Translations under genes and position numbers: made by a program
DNA from: Mytilus galloprovincialis
Lineage: Eukaryota > Mollusca > Bivalvia > Mytilida > Mytilidae
DNA length: 64,000 nucleotides
Reading direction: 5' to 3'
Assembly: GCF_965363235.1 (NCBI RefSeq)
Contig: NC_134846.1
Span: 63,973,121 to 64,037,120 of the forward strand
The notes under the pieces: model-generated
Seen by the model: only the letters and a program-made list of their open reading frames with translations
The model's database searches: none
Told to the model about the DNA's origin: nothing
Part shown: piece by piece, positions 54,101 to 63,049 of the stretch
Numbering within the stretch: the first letter of the stretch is position 1
Layout: each line of letters starts with the position of its first letter

Positions 54101-57100
54101 ATATCATAGGGCACATGTATACTAAGTTTCAAGTTGATTGGACTTCAACTTCATCAAAAACTACCTTGACCAAAAACTTTAACCTGAAGCCAAAAACTTT
54201 AACCTGAAATTTGCACTATCATTTTCTATCAGTGAACCGTAAAATTGGGGTCAAAACTCTAATTTGGCATTTAAATTAGAAAGATCATATCATAAGGAAC
54301 ATGTGTACTAAGTTTCAAGTTGATTGGACTTCAACTTCATCAAAAACTACCTTGACCAAAAACTTTAACCTGAAGCGGGACAGACGGACGAACGAACGAA
54401 CGAACGAACGAACGAACGAACAGACGGACGAACGGACGCACAGACCAGAAAACATAATGCCCCTCTACTATCGTAGGTGGGGCATAAAAAAGAAGTACCA
54501 TAGAACAGAGAATTTTGTTAGTATTCTTGTAGATTATTTTAACATCTTTTACTAGAAAACAGCTAACCTTTTTCTTGCCCATTCAAGAATAGGATCCCAA
54601 CATACTTTCTCAAGTTTGGCAAGGTCTTCTGGTTCTTCCAATCTGTAACTAAAATATATGTGTTCACATTACATTAATGAAAATATCAATATATAATCTG
54701 ATGTATCAACATTCAGTAGATAAATGCTGGCAAATTTAGGAGCATATACTTACACAATTATTACTACCTAACTAAGATTATATTGTGTTTTAAAATTTTA
54801 GCTTATTGTCAGTTGTTTTTTTAAATCCATTAGAATAAACTATTTTATTGGATATGAAATTGTTTAAGTCATCTTATTTTGTTTAGATATCGTAGAAATG
54901 TACCCAAATTATAGTCTTGAGTTCATAATTGGCTCAAGACTCAAGGGAGATAACCTGTACAAAAAAATGAAATTGGCTGTGTAACTACAGCAAGATGAAA
55001 CTCAACTCAACACAGGAACATTAAACCTATTGGAAGAGACAGTTGACACAGTATTGTTCTTTACCCAGAAACTAAAAGTTTCCATTAAAAGCTGTTTTAA
55101 ACATTAAGTGTCATTCTGCCCTATAGGAAACAGGCAGTGGTGAAAATATGACAAACAAAAACCCACTCAAGTTCACATTAATTTATATTCAAAATGTATA
55201 ATGGTGCAATATAACATTCCTTCCCTTTTCCTGTTCTGTTAAGGATGTACTTCGGTGAGGTAAGGTAAAAATTATAAAATCAAGAATTTAAGATTGATAG
55301 TATAAGCTGGTAAAGCATTCGTTAAGGATAAAAATAAGCTAAAAATATTGATAGGTCATGGACCTCTTTTTCGAGATATTTGAGATTTAAAATATAGCGG
55401 GAAAAGGCTGACTCGGACTTATACCTTATATTTGCATTGGTATTATTTGGGTCTCAAAACAAAAGAAAGAAAATCAAGAATCTTCTAAAACTTTGGTAAA
55501 TGACTACTTAGTCTTATATGAAAAAATAAATGGGTGTTATGGGGCAAAATATTTTACCTTGTGTTGTATGGAAAAGCACCAAGGAGTCCGAACATTTGAC
55601 ACAAATTCCAAAACCTCACCTAAGTACATCCTTAATTCAAGTTATAATTTGGTTAAAATACACTAGAAATTAACTATTAAGGGGAGCTTACTCCATTATT
55701 TGCTATCATTCTAACTAAAATTTATCAAGAGATTTCTCGAATTACCAGACACCCAGAGAAGAAAGACCTACCATTTCTAACTGAGAAGGAGAGTAAATTC
55801 AAAATAGATGGTTAGGCTGATGTGTTTTTTTTCAAAATTGCCTGATTCTTACAAAGACGTGCACTTTAAATAAATATGCCATAAAATAGAATTATGAAAT
55901 TGAATAGCCCTTGCTGAAAGGTTATTCCTCAATAAAGTAAATCATCTATACAACAGAGCTCCAGATAAGCTGCGTATTTGCGTGATCACGCAATACAAAT
56001 GATAAAAAACCCAATGCAATTGCCCATTGCAGGGTTCAAGAACCGTATTAGTTCAAAGGAAAACCCAATTATATGCCAAAACCATGAGTGCTCAACCCTT
56101 TTATTGGCTACCATTTTCGTAATTTACCCTTATCTGTTTAGTCGTCGCGTAAATCTATTTGTCTAATATTTATAATTGGAAATGTCCTTTTGTTCTAAAA
56201 ATAGATCCCTGCATCAAGTAGCTGAAATGGGTCCCTGCTGTAATTTTCCGTTTGCCCAAAGGTACACATGTTTTTGAAAACATTTCGATCTTCTCGGCGT
56301 TTATCCAATTAGCGTGTGTCATTTTGACATATTTTTTTCGAATTGCTCGGGATTTATCATAACATACATTGAATTAAAACGATAGTGAATGTCCAGTAAA
56401 AATATTGAATAGAAGCATGTTTTCAGCTTCTTTTGAATAGCTGAGGGAAAGTTATGATGATAACAAGACTCAGCCAGTGATTTTAGGAAGCGTCCATCTA
56501 ACGCACGGGCGTGTTTGCGTAACTTAACGAGAACATTGCTAATTAACACCGGGTTTCGTCAAAAACAAACTCAGTTGGAAAAAGTGAAAGGCCAAATCAT
56601 GATATGTAGTTGGAAAGCATCGGAAACCAAAAGTTCTAATAAGGGATCACTTAACCCAGATTTATGTTAATTGAATAAAACAAAAACATTCAAGTATAGT
56701 TAGAGTTTATATACTATTTTTTTTCATTTTATGGTTAATGAGTGATAAAAAATTCTGAGATGAGTGCCTGTGAAAACACATATCCATTTTTTACAGTTTA
56801 TATAAAGTTGTGAGAAAATACAAAACTAGCAGAAGGTTTGAAACTGGACACAAATTAAACCTACAATTGCTCTTCAGTGAATAAACCAAATAAAATAGCT
56901 AGCACGTATACAAAGAAAGAAACATATTTAAGATGGAAAAAACATCTGGGGTTGATATTGCCTAAATATTCAATATTGTGTTGATGTAAAAACCCAATAC
57001 ATTAAGGAGCTTGGTGGTGAAAAACCCAATTTGATATTAACTTAAGGGGTAAATTTGAATTGATAATGCAATAAAAAACTTAATCACCCAATTACATAAG

Positions 57101-60100
57101 AAAATGGTGGGTAAAAACCCCAATTTGTGAATTGTTATCTGGAGCTCTGATACAAGGTCAATATTTTCAGCAGTCTTCAACACAGGTAATATAATAACTG
57201 TGCATTAACCTGATATTTCAGGGGTATGTAACAGAAACTTGTAGGGCCCTGTGGATCATCATACAATACCAAGACAAGTGGCAGTTTTTTTTACAGGAAG
57301 AGAATTGCAATACGGACTTAGTAAACAGTAACAAAATAATGCAATTGCTTACAGATGGCCTTTAATTATGCTAGTTCTTTCAACCTAAATCCAAAAATAA
57401 TTTCAGTCATGAGCCTTTAAGAATCAGACATGACTGGATTTCGAAAATTTAACATATCATACAGGATTAACTATCAATTAAAAAATCCATACAGATTACC
57501 CCGAAAGTATGCAACAACTCATTCAGTACAGACAGTAGGTACACATACATATCCAAGACAAACATTTTTTTTATTTATATACATGTATTTAGAGAATTAC
57601 ATTGAGATTTATTCTTAAGATTTTCATAATGGTCTTTATAATTAAACATATAACATACCACAGCGTGTCTGTCTCTGCATAATGTAATGCACTCCGTACT
57701 AAATCTTCTCTTGATTTATATGTAGGGTTATCTAATGCTGTATTGCACAGTGATGTCTGAAATAAACAGAACAAAGTTTCAAATGTGGATTGGTATTGAA
57801 ATATACTGCCCAATCTGAAGTGAGCCTTATCTAAAAATGAAAAAAAAATCAGATAATCTGGAGTTACTCCACTATTTTTATATCACATCCATAAAAAAAT
57901 AGTGATCAACACTGAAAAATTTGTACAAATATATTATCACAATTTTGTTTTGGACATTATCTCTTAAACATAAAAAAAATTGCTAAAGTTTAATAAAATT
58001 CTATAAAGGATTGACAACAAAATTGATACATTTTTGTATGTAACAAACTTTAACAACAGTCAGTATTTACATGTTAATTGTGAAAAAATGATCTATGGCA
58101 TTAATACTTATTTATGTGGTCTTACTAAATGCATATAATGTCTCTTGATTATTTTGTCTTGCATATTCCATTCTGTAGCTACAGCTAAAGCCAGTGCCTC
58201 ATTTGGAACTTTGAAAACCTTTCCATTTGGTGTCTTCAATTTTTTCTTGTCTAAATTTATTTCAAACCAGCCTAGAAAACAAGCAACCAAAAGTTATCAT
58301 TAGTATGAAGGCAAAACTTAATAAATTTAGTACAGTGAAATGACCATAAAGGGAGTACATTGTAATAGTTTTTACAAAAGAATCACAAAATCATTATTTC
58401 CCATTTGCTAAGTTGTTTTATTTAGGTTTGGCAAACTCATTTAGCTGTTAAGTTCAAAATAAACAGACTTCGATTGATATAAAATGATGTAGAGCAGTAA
58501 CATTTAAATCCAGTAAATAGTCAACAACAATTTGTCTACAGTCATATATCTGCTAAGTATTTCTAAATTGCTGTAGAAATTCAAAAATTATATACCAAGA
58601 TTTGTCAAATAATTATCACTGTAATACATAAAGATCATAAACATTTAATGTGTTGATGCATCTGATCTTGTGATATGTAAGCCTTCATATATTTTAAAAA
58701 TACTTACATATTCACCCTGTCCCAAGTCAAGAACTTGTAATGTAGTGGTTATCTTTTGATGCTGTATATCATATTTGTTTTTCATTCATTGTTTTGTACA
58801 TATATTTATTGCTGACTATGTATATAGGTTTTGATCATTGCTGAATGCCATACTGTGACCTATTGTTGTAAACTTTTATGTCATTTAAATTTGGTCTCTT
58901 GTGGAGAAGTGTCTGATTAATAATCATACCACATCTTCTTATTTTTATTTATGTATAAGATTTTGACAATTTAATTTTACCCTTTATACAAGACATATTT
59001 AGTTTACACTAGGTAAGCACTGTAATGGAAAAATCTATTTATTCAAATTGTTTTTGAACAATAACGCAAAACTATTTCCACTTTCAATTATTATTCATAC
59101 CATTTGTCTGAGTTATAGTTGCATTCTTGTAAAATTTCTTTAACTCTAAAAAGAAAAAAAGAAAACTGTTGTTAATGCTGCACATACTGTATCTATCGTA
59201 CATACACATTTTTGTGGATGTTGAATGTTAAAGTTTTTAACGAAGTGTAAATTTTCTAGTGCCATGAATACAGACTGTGGCAAATCTTTCAAATGAAACA
59301 TCCATCAATGGACATGTTTTTCTCAATCCAAAATATTTTATTTTTAATATGATATTTTATTACTTTTGAAATTTTGGAAAAAAATTAGAAAAAAAAAAGA
59401 AAATATATTTTAAAATACAATTTTCCTGTCACATTCATGACCTGACCACCTGTTGATCAAGATTTTTGTTTGTTTTGTAAATACTATTATTATAAAAACA
59501 AGGATAATCAGCCAATTCCATGTCATTTAGCTTACTACATGTAGTCTATCCTATGGCTCACCCCGCTGTATACAGTATAGTCATCTTAACAATTTATGGT
59601 TCATTGGATTTTTCAAAAACCTTATTCTCATGCAAACATTACATTTTTTACTTGCATCTCTTTATTAACAAGTGTGCTGAAATGCCTTCTTAAAGTTCTT
59701 TACTAATCATTGATACTATGTTGCTAGTCCTAAATATAAAGCTTTACTACAATCATTGAATACACTAAATATAGTTGACCTACATTTGACCTATCGCTTA
59801 TAGTTTCTAAGAAACAGACTTAACCATGTAAACTAAACATTGACTATTATTATACATTTGTACTTCACGTTAAAATGCCATATTTTGATTGGCTAATACG
59901 AGGGTGTTAATTTACTCTATCACATGCTTCACCACGGTTGACAATGTTTTCATGGGGTAACAATCTGCTCTATCACCCTCTCAGCTATCATGGCTATGTG
60001 TTATTTATATAATAAACCATGAAAATGAGGTCAAGGTCAGATGAACCATGCCAGGCAGACATGTACAGCTCACAATTCTTCCATACAACAAATATATCTG

Positions 60101-62206
60101 ACCTATTGCTTATAGTTTAAGAAAAAACAGACCAAAACACAAAACTTAACTCTTAGCTATGAACCGTGGTCAAGGTAAAATATAACCAGTTGAGACTGAC
60201 ATACACAATGTATACAACATAAAATATTTCTATGCACCAAATATAGTTGACCTATAGCTATTGCATATAGTATAAGAAAAAAAACATTACTTAAAAACTT
60301 AACTTTGACCACTGAACCATGTGACAAAAGTCACAGGCTTGACAAAAACTATGAATGATAACCATGTTTACTGCTCAATTAAACAATACAAATTTTCATG
60401 ATTTACTGATGCATACAGGTTTTGCCTAGACTTCATCCATTTTGTCATCTCAAAGTCGTCTATAATGGATTCATTGATTGTTTGGTGTTTAACAACACTT
60501 TCAACACTAATGTTTTACTTCATGGGGGTCAGTCTTTATTGGTAGAGGTAGCCAGAGTGCCTGGAGAAAAAACCATGACCTTGGATTAGAAATCCTAGTT
60601 AATTTAGATTGGAGTCGAGTTCACCTGCCACATTCCAGATTTTAACTCACACAATTGACAGGCTAGTGGTACAGTAAGACTGCCATGAGCCCTAAAATGT
60701 TTTCTTAGTAACTTAGTATTAATAACATGTATGAATAAATTAAATGTTAAAAATTTCCGATGACCTTCAATTAAACATTTACAAAGGATTTTTTCTTTAA
60801 GCTTGTTAACCCTATTTTATTTGTAGAAATAGGCCATATCAACCTGGTTTGGTATGGGCCAGAGATTGATTTGAAACAAGGGGGAGGCTCAGGAGCTCAT
60901 TTGGTTCCCATTGGAATGCTAATCATATGTAAAAAAACATGTTCTCAATGTAACATAATTCAAACTACTGATGCCCTAAGCCTCTAAAAACAAAGGTAAT
61001 TATAATGCATAAAAAGAAAACAGAGTCAAATCGGCACCTGGTCAAATCGGCACCCATAGAAAAAGTCAAATCGGCACCTGGTTAAATCGGCACCTGGTCA
61101 AATCGGCACTCAGTATAGTCAAATCAGCATCCAAAAATATGTCTAAGCCTGACGTGGGATTGTTGATTTTTTGTAAGCGTGACACGTGAAAGTCAAATTA
61201 TCGTGTCGTGAAAACGGGAAATGAGGTCTAGCAGGACCCAGGAAATGACAAAAAAAAATGAGAATTGCTTACGTTCATATGTACATAGTGTAAGCGGGAT
61301 ACGGGAATCTGACGAAACAGTAAGCGGGATACGGGAATCTGATGAAACAGTAAGCGGGATCCGGGATCGGAACCCCCCCCCCAATGAGACCCACTTCATA
61401 AGAAACAAAGAAGCCCTTACACAAGCTAATGTTTAACAATGAGACAATTAGAAGCAATAAAATGGAAAACTATGAGTCCCTTTCAATAATTCAAACTTTC
61501 ATGCAAAATAATTAGCAATTCAAGGTTTTTTCAGGAGAGTTTAAACAGCAACAATCCTGCAAAATGTTCAACTGTTAAAAAGTGCATAAAAAATATCCAG
61601 TACCGTATCTTATATATCATTGCAAGGATTTGTATAGTGAGAACTATACAAATCCTTGATCATTGTATATATAATTAAAATACGCATTTAGCATGTTTAG
61701 TTAAGAGAAAAATATATATACATGTCAACCATCATCAACTCCCAAAAATGTGAATAAAATTAAGTGAATATTTCTGGACAACCCCTTCTTTATTTTTACT
61801 TTTTTTGCTTAAATTACTGTTAAAATATGTATATTAAACAAATCTAACATGGGTGCCGAATTGACTATACAAAGTGCCGATTTAACCAGGTGCCAATTTG
61901 ACTAGGTGCCGATTTGACTATACTGAGTGCCGATTTGACTAGGTGCCGATTTAACCAGGTGCCGATTTGACTAGAATTGTATATTACTAACAATATCAGA
62001 TTTTAACACTGATAAAAGTGATATTCTAAAAAGGGGGTAGCTAATTTTGTTATTTGGATTGTGATTTCATATGGTCAGTGTTTGTTTGACATTGAAATGT
62101 ACATGCCTCTTGGGTTGAATCTTCTCACAGAACAAGTGCAATGTGAATTTGATACATTTAAGAAACTTTTGACAGCTGAATGATAAATTCTCATGGGCGC
62201 AGCCAT
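51155..62206 (-). CDS. ATPAF2: ATP synthase F1 complex assembly factor 2 (ATP12 family), complete if exon 1 is right
   Basis: Mitochondrial matrix chaperone that binds free F1 alpha subunit during ATP synthase assembly. Exons in transcript order: 62206-62129 (predicted), 59143-59101, 58271-58126, 57756-57659, 54648-54568, 52787-52675, 52040-51925, 51295-51155. Phases agree and give about 271 aa (human 289). Residues match the ATP12 domain throughout: FEINLDKKKLKTPNGKVFKV, PNEALALAVATEW, SLCNTALDNPTYKSREDLV, AETDTLCYRLEEPEDLAKLE, WDPILEWARKRYDIEIEST, LLSYGDWALFGF, KWGNVEWYHDLDIEELHTR. The first exon reads MAAPMRIYHSAVKSFLNVSN, a plausible presequence rich in basic and hydroxyl residues, but it rests only on phase, start context and position. 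The exon 2 acceptor could also be 2 nt upstream (AG/AG). A minus-strand AATAAA lies about 24 nt after the stop. Confidence 0.93.
52111..52260 (+). mobile_element. tRNA-derived SINE-like piece in an ATPAF2 intron
   Basis: An A-box-like GAATGAGTGGTTTTAGTAG near 52118 and a B-box-like GAGTTTGAATCCGG at 52178-52191. It does not form an intact tRNA. It is followed by TGATGTTCATTCTCATGTCA. Best read as a SINE head or tRNA pseudogene. Confidence 0.45.
53121..53329. mobile_element. Family G MITE, copy 2 (209 bp)
   Basis: Left end ACTGTGGATTCCTTATTATT and GGATACCAATTTTC; right end GAAAATAAATGAATCTGCAGT preceded by a CCAA...TTGGTACCCACG complement. The inverted ends cover about 40 bp imperfectly. Same family as 7993-8190. 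Confidence 0.65.
53632..54487. mobile_element. Family E element with 189-bp tandem units
   Basis: Starts ACAAGAATGTGTCCACAGTA and CGGATGCCCCACTC and ends CTATCGTAGGTGGGGCATAA. The body repeats a 189-bp unit (AACCTGAAATTTGCACTATC at 53823, 54012 and 54201), preceded by a more diverged unit near 53660. It ends in an (GAAC)n-type tract. No coding capacity; both frames over 54301-54582 are repeat translations. Confidence 0.75.
54385..54440. repeat. GAAC/GGAC microsatellite
   Basis: Tandem ACGA ACGA units flanked by CAGACGGACG on both sides, inside the 3' part of the family E element. Likely a variable locus. Confidence 0.85.
55243..55631. mobile_element. TTAA-flanked MITE, 389 bp, 19-bp TIRs
   Basis: TTAA at 55239-55242 and 55632-55635. 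Terminal inverted repeats GGATGTACTTCGGTGAGGT and GGATGTACTTAGGTGAGGT (one mismatch). Internal sequence non-coding. Same target preference and GG start as the 2,956-bp element at 13531. Lies in an ATPAF2 intron. Confidence 0.85.
55954..57149. mobile_element. hAT-like non-autonomous DNA transposon, 1,196 bp
   Basis: Perfect 15-bp terminal inverted repeats CAGAGCTCCAGATAA at 55954-55968 and 57135-57149, flanked by perfect 6-bp direct repeats ATACAA at 55948-55953 and 57150-57155. CAG...CTG ends recall hAT elements, some of which make 5-6-bp duplications, though 8 is usual. The minus frame at 56319-56549 (76 aa, NVLVKLRKHARALDGRFLKS) is the only frame of note and is not a recognisable transposase. 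Repeated AACCCAAT motifs lie near both ends. In an ATPAF2 intron. Confidence 0.85.
58712..58945 (+). mobile_element. Family C short repeat, copy 5
   Basis: Contains CACCCTGTCCCAAGTCAAGA, TTGCTGACTATGTATATAGG and ends ATAATCATACCACATCTTC. It is shorter inside than the other copies. In the ATPAF2 intron between exons 2 and 3. Confidence 0.55.
59668..60347 (+). mobile_element. Family A element, copy 6 (truncated, interrupted)
   Basis: Begins with a decayed AACAAGTGTGCTGAAATGCC, is broken by unrelated sequence at about 59830-60010 (contains GGCTAATACGAGGGTG), and resumes with ACCATGAAAATGAGGTCAAG to end near ACAGGCTTGACAAAAACT. ATPAF2 intron 1. Confidence 0.65.
60348..61023. other. ATPAF2 intron 1, unassigned part
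   Basis: No exon seen. The stretch at about 60540-60690 (GAGTGCCTGGAGAAAAAACC, CACCTGCCACATTCCAGATT, GACAGGCTAGTGG) resembles a piece at 34120-34220 and is probably a diverged short repeat. Confidence 0.35.
61290..61372. repeat. Triplicated ~30-bp unit inside the foldback element
   Basis: Three direct copies of GTAAGCGGGATACGGGAATC followed by TGAYGAAACA; the third is shortened and continues GGGATCCGGGATCGG into a C run. The frames on both strands across it are repeat translations. Confidence 0.8.
61623..61658. repeat. Perfect 16-bp stem hairpin with GAGA loop
   Basis: CAAGGATTTGTATAGT, loop GAGA, ACTATACAAATCCTTG. It lies between the arms of the foldback element, flanked by TATATCATTG and ATCATTGTATAT. 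Confidence 0.85.
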
Positions 62207-62327
62207 TTTTTAAACAAATAAGTTAAACTTTCTGTGATTGGTTAAAGAAATCCGGAAACAATAATCCGACCAATCACCAGTATCAAAAGAAATGTCCATT
62301 TTGACAATTTACAGGAATGCCAAAACA
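62207..62327. promoter_or_regulatory. Compact bidirectional promoter of ATPAF2 and GID4
   Basis: The predicted ATPAF2 start (62206, minus) and the GID4 start (62328, plus) are only about 120 bp apart. Between them are a minus-strand CCAAT box (ATTGG at 62237-62241), a CCGGAA ETS-like site (62252-62257) and a plus-strand CCAAT box (62270-62274), so each gene has a CCAAT box facing it. The ATPAF2 ATG lies in AAAATGGCTGCGCC, a YY1-like context. No TATA box. These two genes are also head to head in human. Confidence 0.6.
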
Positions 62328-62468
62328 ATGCCGGTAAAGCTTGACCCACCACCTCCTGCGAATAGCAACCTCCCCGGAATAACCACCAGTCTATTGTACA
62401 ATGGATCAAGGTTTCAGGGACACCAAAAAAGCAAAGGCAATTGCTATGATGTAGAAGTTATTTTACAG
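62328..62468 (+). CDS. GID4: GID4, first coding exon (gene continues beyond the window)
   Basis: Substrate receptor of the CTLH (GID) E3 ubiquitin ligase; the family binds Pro/N-degron substrates through a lipocalin-like barrel. The exon encodes [38 protein letters not shown] and CYDVEVILQ, matching the human start region (MPVR..., [32 protein letters not shown]) with a shorter proline/alanine linker. It ends at a CAG/GTATTG donor. An upstream in-frame ATG at 62292 would add 12 residues; the later ATG matches the human start and is preferred. The rest of the barrel is not in the window, and the following 1.5 kb is intron with LINE pieces. Confidence 0.92.
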
Positions 62469-62639
62469 GTATTGAAAATAAAAGTACATAATTTCTACTG
62501 TAAAATCCATTCTCAGTTTCTAGATATGTAAGAACTTATAAGATGTTTCTGCTTCTGTCTGATAATGGCCACAATCAACGAGCTGATTATTATACCATGA
62601 CTAAGGTGCGCATACAGACCCCAATTTGATAATTTAGTT

Positions 62640-62870
62640 CAGCTTTGTCAGTGAGGCTTTAAGGTTCATCATAACAAATGGACAGATATGGCCGTATTTT
62701 CACCTCAAAAACTACTCTGTGTACAGACTTACCTGTGCTGTTTGAAAAGTTTTAATGCCTAGCATCCACTAGATATATAAAAGTTAAATGCATTTTGTGT
62801 TAAAGAAAGATAAAATCTTTTTTGGTTTTTGCTGGGCATTTTTTTTCCTTTCTGCAGAAGGTGTAAAAAT
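62640..62870 (+). mobile_element. LINE 3' end fragment, plus strand
   Basis: Starts AGCTTTGTCAGTGAGGCTTT and continues AAGGTTCATCATAACAAATG, GTTTTAATGCCTAGCATCCA and AAATGCATTTTGTG. This is an inverted copy of 63050-63275, which codes for the last ORF residues (FKVHHNK...) and 3' UTR of the minus-strand LINE. The copy is severely 5'-truncated. It is in GID4 intron 1. Confidence 0.65.
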
Positions 62871-63049
62871 AAACAAACACCTGAATTACTTTGATACTGT
62901 CCACTCACTGACTCAGACGAACTCTTTATCTCACCTGTAGTTGTGAAGATACCTCTTGTCCATGTCAATTCAGGACAATCAAAACAATACAAACCGGTTT
63001 TTTACCTGGGGGAGCATCTCATAGTTGTACCACAACTTAGTCAATTTTC

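Larger units (their letters stand above)
61024..61974. mobile_element. Foldback element with tandem-repeat arms in ATPAF2 intron 1
   Basis: The left arm (61024-61135) repeats GTCAAATCGGCACCTGGT about five times; the right arm (61853-61974) carries about seven copies of the complement, ACCAGGTGCCGATTTGAC, in opposite orientation. About 720 bp lie between. Arms made of short tandem repeats are the hallmark of FB-type foldback elements. The middle contains a triplicated AAGCGGGATACGGGAATCTG unit and a short hairpin. No coding capacity. Confidence 0.8.

Noticed and set aside
54301-54582. Low-complexity frames (TNERTNERT and SFVRSFVRP types)
   Set aside because: Translations of the GAAC microsatellite in both strands.
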